Shown piece by piece: positions 56,925 through 64,000 of a DNA stretch of 64,000 nt. The stretch is from positions 34,054,150 to 34,118,149 of the forward strand of contig CM051514.1 in the NCBI GenBank assembly GCA_028015205.1. The letters are read 5' to 3'. The position numbers and the translations under genes were made by a program. The notes beneath the pieces are model-generated. The model was given only the letters and a program-made list of their open reading frames with translations, did not search any database and was not told the DNA's origin. Position 1 is the stretch's first letter. Every line of letters begins with the position of its first letter. Source of the stretch: Mytilisepta virgata (taxonomy: Eukaryota; Mollusca; Bivalvia; Mytilida; Mytilidae).

Positions 56925-57677
56925 GGCCTAAAATAAAATATTGTTTGTTTCCCCAATCCCGACCGACCCGGAAAAATCACTGCGACCGGAATAATTTTAT
57001 TGCCGATTTTGTGTAGAAATTTTTTTTATCAAAATTCATGTGGTGGTGCGGTGCTCCTATGAAATGGAGGAGTCAAATACATAAGACATAAGAAGGAGAC
57101 GCTGTTCTTCAAAGCGCCTTTGTAATCGGCATAGTTGAAAACGCTTTGATGACGCAGACTTGGCTTTCTTCTTCCACGTGGTCTCGGGTCTTTATGATAT
57201 TCTCTAGATTGTTCATACATTTAAATGTCAGAACATGGACGCCGTTCTGTCGGTTTATTCGGCTGGAAACTTTAAGAAAGATGCCTCTACCCTGGTACAG
57301 CCCGATATCTGTGCCTTCTGTGCAGCTGTGGGGGCAACAAAGGACCAAGATGCTATTAAAACACATCGTATTGTTCTACCAGTTTGCAGAGACTGTGTCA
57401 TTATTGGAAAATTACCGCCAAGAGAAACCCAATTAAATAAATTATTTCAAATTATACACAGAGTTTTATTTAATATATCTGACATGAGGAAACTGATAGC
57501 TTGATACACCCTAGAATATAAAATACTGCCCTATAATGATGGTTTGTAATTTCCTATTTACAAGTACCAAAAAAAAACAAATTTACCAAAAAAATAAAAT
57601 AATTTACCTACCTACCTACCCACACCTGACTTGATAGGGTCGGGTTTGGGGAAACAAACAATTATTTATTTTTGGCC
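56925..57677. mobile_element. PIF/Harbinger-like element, 753 bp
   Basis: Ends GGCCTAAAATAAAATATTGT and, inverted, GGCCAAAAATAAATAATTGT; both continue TTGTTTCCCCAA and CCCGACC (~40-bp inverted repeats). TAA flanks both sides (56922-56924, 57678-57680) and occurs once in the empty site of the other repeat copy (CTCCGTAACGAATC near 20720). Carries a Cys-rich ORF. Confidence 0.85.
57235..57504 (+). CDS. Cys-rich ORF inside the PIF/Harbinger-like element
   Basis: ATG to TGA, 89 codons. It contains DICAFCAAVGATKDQDAI then LPVCRDCVIIGKLPP: two CxxC pairs 29 residues apart, a plausible zinc-binding knuckle. It is neither a DDE transposase nor a Myb/SANT protein, the usual PIF/Harbinger products. 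It may be a captured host fragment or the remnant of an accessory ORF; function unknown. Confidence 0.5.
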   Translation: MDAVLSVYSAGNFKKDASTLVQPDICAFCAAVGATKDQDAIKTHRIVLPVCRDCVIIGKLPPRETQLNKLFQIIHRVLFNISDMRKLIA

Positions 57678-57908
57678 TAATGAATCTAAAACTTTTTTCC
57701 AAAAATAAGCAGTTGATAATTACGTAGCATTTGATGGATGGATGAATTATTGTTTAACGTCCAGTGTAAATTAGGACAAACGTAGTATTTGAACAAACAT
57801 AGATACTTCCGGGGTAATAATCCCTCTTTCCAGGGATTACACTCATCTTTTTTTAAAACTTAAAAGGTCAAAGTTCCATGACACTTTTTTTTCAAAAACA
57901 GATCAGAT

Positions 57909-58090
57909 GTACAGTTGACTCTCGTTACCTCGAACACATTTAAGTCGAAATTTCGGGTAACTCAAATTATCTGTTTGGACCCGCAACAGCAGTAACTATA
58001 CAGATTTCTCCTGATATCTCGAATTTTTATGCTTAAGTTGAACTAGATTTTCAGGTCCCAATGGATTCGACATAACAAGAGTTGACTGTA
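57909..58090. mobile_element. pogo/Tigger-like MITE, ~180 bp
   Basis: Termini CAGTTGACTCTCGTTACCTC and, inverted, CAGTCAACTCTTGTTATGTC, with TA on both outer edges. 'CAGTTGACTCTCGTTA..TCGAA' ends and TA targets are typical of pogo-group Tc1/mariner elements. Absent from the homologous repeat at 20600-21250. Confidence 0.8.
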
Positions 58091-58339
58091 TATGAGTATT
58101 ACCATAATCCTGACTTTCTGGCCGCCTTTAATGAAATAGCATGGATTATTTACCACCACCCCTAATGAAATTGTCTCTTGTTTTTATTTATTTTTGTAAA
58201 TACTCACATTTTTCGCAACAGACTTTTATGGTCAAAATGTTCAAACGGATATAAAGAACACTGAAATTGAAGATATATACCTTACGTGTATATTTCTATT
58301 TTACCGTCAGTACTAACTCATGTGAGTCATATCTTTTTA

Positions 58340-59935
58340 TCAGATAAAAATAGCAATTCAAAAAAAAAAATAATACAACATTTCAACAAACAAACAAAAC
58401 ATTCTAAAAAAAATTTCCCTTTTTAAATGGCATATCCCTTTAATTTTTTTTTTAATTCATAGATTTATTATTGGTCCAAAAAAGCTTTAACCATAGCACA
58501 AAGTGCTCATGCCCAGTACTGATGCTAATATGCACCCTTTAGCAATGGATTTTGAATTAATACCAAAATATTTATAATTATTTACGGGGTACTTCATAAA
58601 AAGAAGTCTCAACCATTTTATATAACGTAGGAAGATAACAAGGGTACCTGCATCATTTGCAAGTTCCAAGACTTCATAAAAGTTTATTATCACAAGCAAT
58701 CATGACATTATTACAAAACGCACTGCCACTAAAATTCACAGAGGATACTCTAAATTTATATATGGTTATAGGCTGGGAATCTCAAATTTATAAAGACAAA
58801 CATATTTTGAGAGGCAGGACATAATACCCACTAGGTACCCCCATTATACATCAATGAATGTGTATACTAATAAGGAGAAAAAAATATGGTTATAGGGTGG
58901 AGATCTCTACCATTTCCAGTTCGAGATCATATCGCAATCTTATTCCATTTTTATTTCCGAAATTTATCACTTTTTGTTCCTTCAGATAGCTGTTTATTAG
59001 TAACAAATAAATATTATTTATTAACAAATAAATATTATTAATTTCTACACGGCAGTAGTTAATTCCCCAATGATTACTTTCGATAGCAACTAGCGTCCCC
59101 GATTTTTCTGATTTTAACTTCTATCATGTCTATCCCGATTATTTTGTTCAATTTTGACCTAGGATTCTATAGACTTGGACCTCTTTTCTTTTTTGTTTTG
59201 GGAGGGGGGTATTCGATATTTTCAGGATGTATCATTACGGACAGCGTGTAATAAGTTCAAAATTGTACCCTGCGCACAACTGGTGAGTTGAAATCGAAGA
59301 AATTTGCACCACAATTTATATCAAAGATTTTGATAAATTCAGTAAAAAATATGACAAAAAATGAATGAGGTCATATAGCTATATATTGATGCATACATGC
59401 CAATGCTCCGGATTTCTCCCTGAACCTCAGGAAATTTGACCCCATTACCGGGTTACTGGGTGAACTGTAATATTCTCCGGGATTTCTAAATTTCCCAGGG
59501 ATTTTTTCAGTGCTTATATATATATCGTTTAATGGTTTAAAAAAAATGTCTGTTCGATCTGATAAAAAGCCGACGGTTATGAAACTTCATTGGTAATACT
59601 TAATTCACATTTTTGCACTCTGGAAACAGCTTCCAAATACCTTAAAATCGTTTTTGGGTGGGGCTTAGCCCTGGACCCATCCCCTGTCGATTTTATCAAG
59701 GATTCTAGCAAAAATATGTTGGCAAGTATATAGATGTATTAAAGAATATTCCATGAAATTTAAAATCTCGAAAATTGTCCATATTCAGATTCAATATTCC
59801 CTAATTTTACCCCTTTTATGGAAGCTAAAGCTGTGCCGTTGTTAACGTCATGCTATTGTGATCGTCACCGGACAATCGGCAGTAAAAAAAAAACAGGTTG
59901 GCACTGAATGTATATATTTATGTGAATTTCCTGTG
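58340..59935. other. Intergenic, no recognised gene
   Basis: AT-rich; ACAAATAAATATTATTTATTA is duplicated near 59000-59035. Nothing else recognised. Confidence 0.4.
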
Positions 59936-59937
59936 GC

Positions 59938-60042
59938 AAGTTGCAAATGGTTACACAGACACAGTGAACAAATTTAATGGGACAAATGTGCAGAAACTTG
60001 ATATTGCCGAGATCGAGTGATAGGAATACAGACAATTAACTG
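59938..60042. repeat. ~110-bp dispersed repeat, copy 2
   Basis: Copy of 56632-56750 with a few-base deletion ('GTGCAGAAACTTG' against 'GTGCAGACAGAAACTTG'). Confidence 0.8.
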
Positions 60043-60112
60043 GAACTTGTGGAAGTGTTTGATAATCAACAGAATTTTCGATAGCTCAGATAAGTATCCA
60101 GGCAATTTTTTT

Positions 60113-60153
60113 CACCCCCCCCCCCCCAAAAAAAAAAAAAAAAAAAAAAAAAA
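60113..60153. repeat. Poly-C then poly-A homopolymer tract
   Basis: About 14 C followed by about 26 A; likely an error-prone stretch. Confidence 0.9.
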
Positions 60154-60824
60154 TAACATCCTTCTGTATGGAAGATATTTGATTTCCAAAATTTTTGGGC
60201 TCCCCTCAAAATATGTTGTTAAAGAATTAGAGGGAATTTCAGACATTTGACTAAACAATAATTAAAAAACTGAAAATTTGTGAATTTATATAGTAGATAT
60301 AGAAATCAATTACTATGGGGAAAATGGTGTGGTGAAATAATTAAGACCAACTACTGTACGTCATCACTCATCAGTTCTTGATAAAGGGGAAAATTATATA
60401 TAAATTTCAGTTAAAAAAGTTATGACTATTTTACAATTTCATAAATGTATCCACACACATACACAAAGTTGTGAAATTTTTTATATATGGAAATTGATAC
60501 TCTGACACACAAAATATTGGGGGATTACATAGAACCTGGTGCTTTGTGTTTTCTTATTTTGTCTTTTCAGTTTAGTGTTAAAATACAGCAGAAGCAGTAT
60601 ACTATAAATCCTCCAAAAAACACAAAGAATTCTTATTCAACAAAGTGTCTAGATGCAAATATCAAAATTTCACCAACACAGTAAGGAAGGAGTGAGTCCA
60701 TACCGGTTAAGGGCAGAAATAGAAGGTTACAGTATATCATGAAAATTACTTTACACCATGACAATCCCATTAAGTAAGTGATGATTTATTGATTTTTTCC
60801 CTATTGAAATCAAATAATTTTATA
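60154..60824. other. Intergenic, no recognised feature
   Basis: AT-rich. Confidence 0.4.
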
Positions 60825-60833
60825 TATTATATA

Positions 60834-62357
<1,524 letters not shown>

Positions 62358-63219
62358 TATATATATATATATCAGATGAAAATGTTCTGTGTATTTGTTA
62401 AATATTCAGAAAAAGAAATACATGTAAAAAAAATTGTCTGTTGCACTTTAAAATATGGTAAGAATCATATTTAAAAAATTTAAAAAGTTTCAGCTTTGCC
62501 AAAAATTTGGGAAAACATTTCAAACACCAGTCTGTTCAAATACTTTCAGTCCCTATTTGGCAAAAATAAAAAAAAATTAATTGAGATTTTGGATTTTATG
62601 GACAACATGGAAAATGGTTAGAGAAATTGATTGAAGGCTGACAATATCGCTAATCCGATGCAAGCTTTCAAAATAACAAATAACCAAGAAATATGCCAGT
62701 TTTAACAAAACATTAAGACAGATGAGTTTTTTTTTTTTTACAAAAGGGGGGGGGGGGTGTGTTTGTCTGCAAACATTTTTAATTCAAGCCCAATCATAGA
62801 CTTATTGGTATTATTAAGAAAAACTACATGAGAAATAATGGACTATTTACGGATTGACCGTAATTTTTTTTTCTATGATATGTTAGACGAAAAAAATTGA
62901 CCAATCAAATGATGTGTTATATCCAATATTAAATTAATGTAAATTGTGAGGTCAAAACCTCTCAACCCTTTCATTAAAAAGGTCCTAGTTTACATTTGTT
63001 TGTGTTGACATCAAACTTTAATGGAAAAAAATCTCCAAAATGCACACACAAAAAAGGAAATCCACTCTTGTGAAATACAATGTACTTAAAATGATTATTA
63101 AGCCATGTCAACGAATATGGTTTTGGTATAATTTTCCGTTGTCTGTCCCGTTTGACTAAAGTTTTTGCATTTATGATTTAGGTGTATTGATAAAAAAAAG
63201 CTTGTTGGAATATATAAAA
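62358..63219. other. Intergenic, no recognised gene
   Basis: A short TA run at 62358-62372 and a poly-T/poly-G tract near 62725-62760; otherwise nothing. Confidence 0.4.
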
Positions 63220-64000
63220 GATTTTCACAACTAAATCATCTTGTAAAGTTCACCGCAAATTGGTAGCATTTCAGTCACCATAACCTACATTTTATGCTTA
63301 AGTGAATTTGATTATTTTTTTGTATTTGATTTAATATCTTAGGAATCCATGATGATGTTATATCAATGATACTTCACCAATATTATCATATTAAATTATA
63401 GAATGCATTTCTCCAACAGTTGTGTTATTATGACCCACATTTCAGCATGAGTTGCTCCAGTAAGTTTTTGCGTTTAGGTACGTTTCTCATGCACCTTTTC
63501 AGGTATATACATATCAAACATATTCCATATATTCATTCATCTGATATAGTACAACAAAATTCAGCAACATTCGATCACCTATATTTTATGCTTGGGTAAC
63601 TTAGGTAAAATGTTTTCCTACAGGTTTATTTTTAAGGAAGTTTAAGAACCCCCACTCAAAAACATTGAGTCACCGCGACTTACATTTTATGCTCGAGTGG
63701 CTTTGATTTATTAAATTTTAACATTAAGGTGTACACAGTATTATTTATATTAAAAGAACATAATAACATAATTTAATAACAATTTTTCACAATTAGTCAT
63801 CTTATATAGTTCAAAACAGCTCAGTTACATTTGAGTCACTTTGACCTACATTTTAAAGTTAACTTTTTGCATTTTCTAAATAAAACTTGTGTAGATATAC
63901 CAATTTGTTATAAACACAATTATATTATTTCAACAGAGATCATAAACACGTAAAATCCACATAACCTAAATTTCATACTTGGATGATTCCATTAAATTAT
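63220..64000 (-). repeat. Satellite-like repeat, inverted copies of 44156-45250
   Basis: Repeated 'TGAGTCACTTTGACCTACATTTTA' -like words near 63275, 63440, 63575, 63690, 63850 and 63960 are the reverse complement of 'TGTAGGTCAAGGTGACTC' -like words in 44156-45250. The array runs off the window. Confidence 0.65.

Larger units (their letters stand above)
56820..58335 (+). repeat. Dispersed repeat, copy carrying two nested insertions
   Basis: Homologous to 20600-21250 but longer because of insertions at 56925-57677 (PIF/Harbinger-like) and 57909-58090 (pogo-like). Confidence 0.8.

Noticed and set aside
57029..57366. Minus-strand ORFs opposite the Cys-rich ORF
   Set aside because: Shadows of the plus-strand frame without motifs of their own.

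Overview
This window is animal nuclear DNA: AT-rich, intron-containing, with GT-AG splice sites, long microsatellites and many nested transposon copies. tRNA-derived SINEs with a mollusc-type core, abundant Penelope-like retroelement copies and the style of the coding exons suggest a bivalve mollusc, probably a mussel. That is inference from pattern memory, not a database match.

Positions 1-43495 (+) hold the 3' part of one very large gene. I traced 36 exons (415-633 to 43221-43495) by splice sites and phase. They join without a break into one frame of 7,140 nt, 2,379 residues plus stop. One further exon fragment (1-75) lies upstream; its phase does not join directly. The protein is a chain of about 19 divergent fibronectin type III-like units. 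They share a buried Trp before a 'W.gF.D..SGI..Y..avG' segment, a 'YyitV.a.N.AG' strand and 'SDGV.vD.tPP..G.v.dG' linkers. A cysteine-rich module (exon 31612-31780) and a galactose-binding/DUF642-like module (36812-37319) interrupt the chain. No transmembrane segment is visible near the C-terminus, so I infer a secreted or matrix protein. No gene symbol is recognised.

The introns are packed with repeats: three families of Penelope-like (PLE) fragments, a GIY-YIG endonuclease fragment between inverted repeats, MITEs, SINEs, a possible solo LTR and several tandem or dispersed repeats of unknown class. Two relic exons (18221-18291, 25775-25838) sit in a duplicated intron segment and suggest growth by internal duplication.

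Positions 43496-64000 show no recognised host gene. They hold a SINE, a degenerate satellite-like repeat, a candidate Helitron end, a TTAA-flanked element with a THAP-finger fragment (Kolobok-like, 49108-52329), PIF/Harbinger-like elements with TWA duplications, a pogo-like MITE, and a 1.37-kb foldback element with ~515-bp arms (60991-62357) in a TA/TG microsatellite. Several insertions are nested so that empty sites can be read directly.
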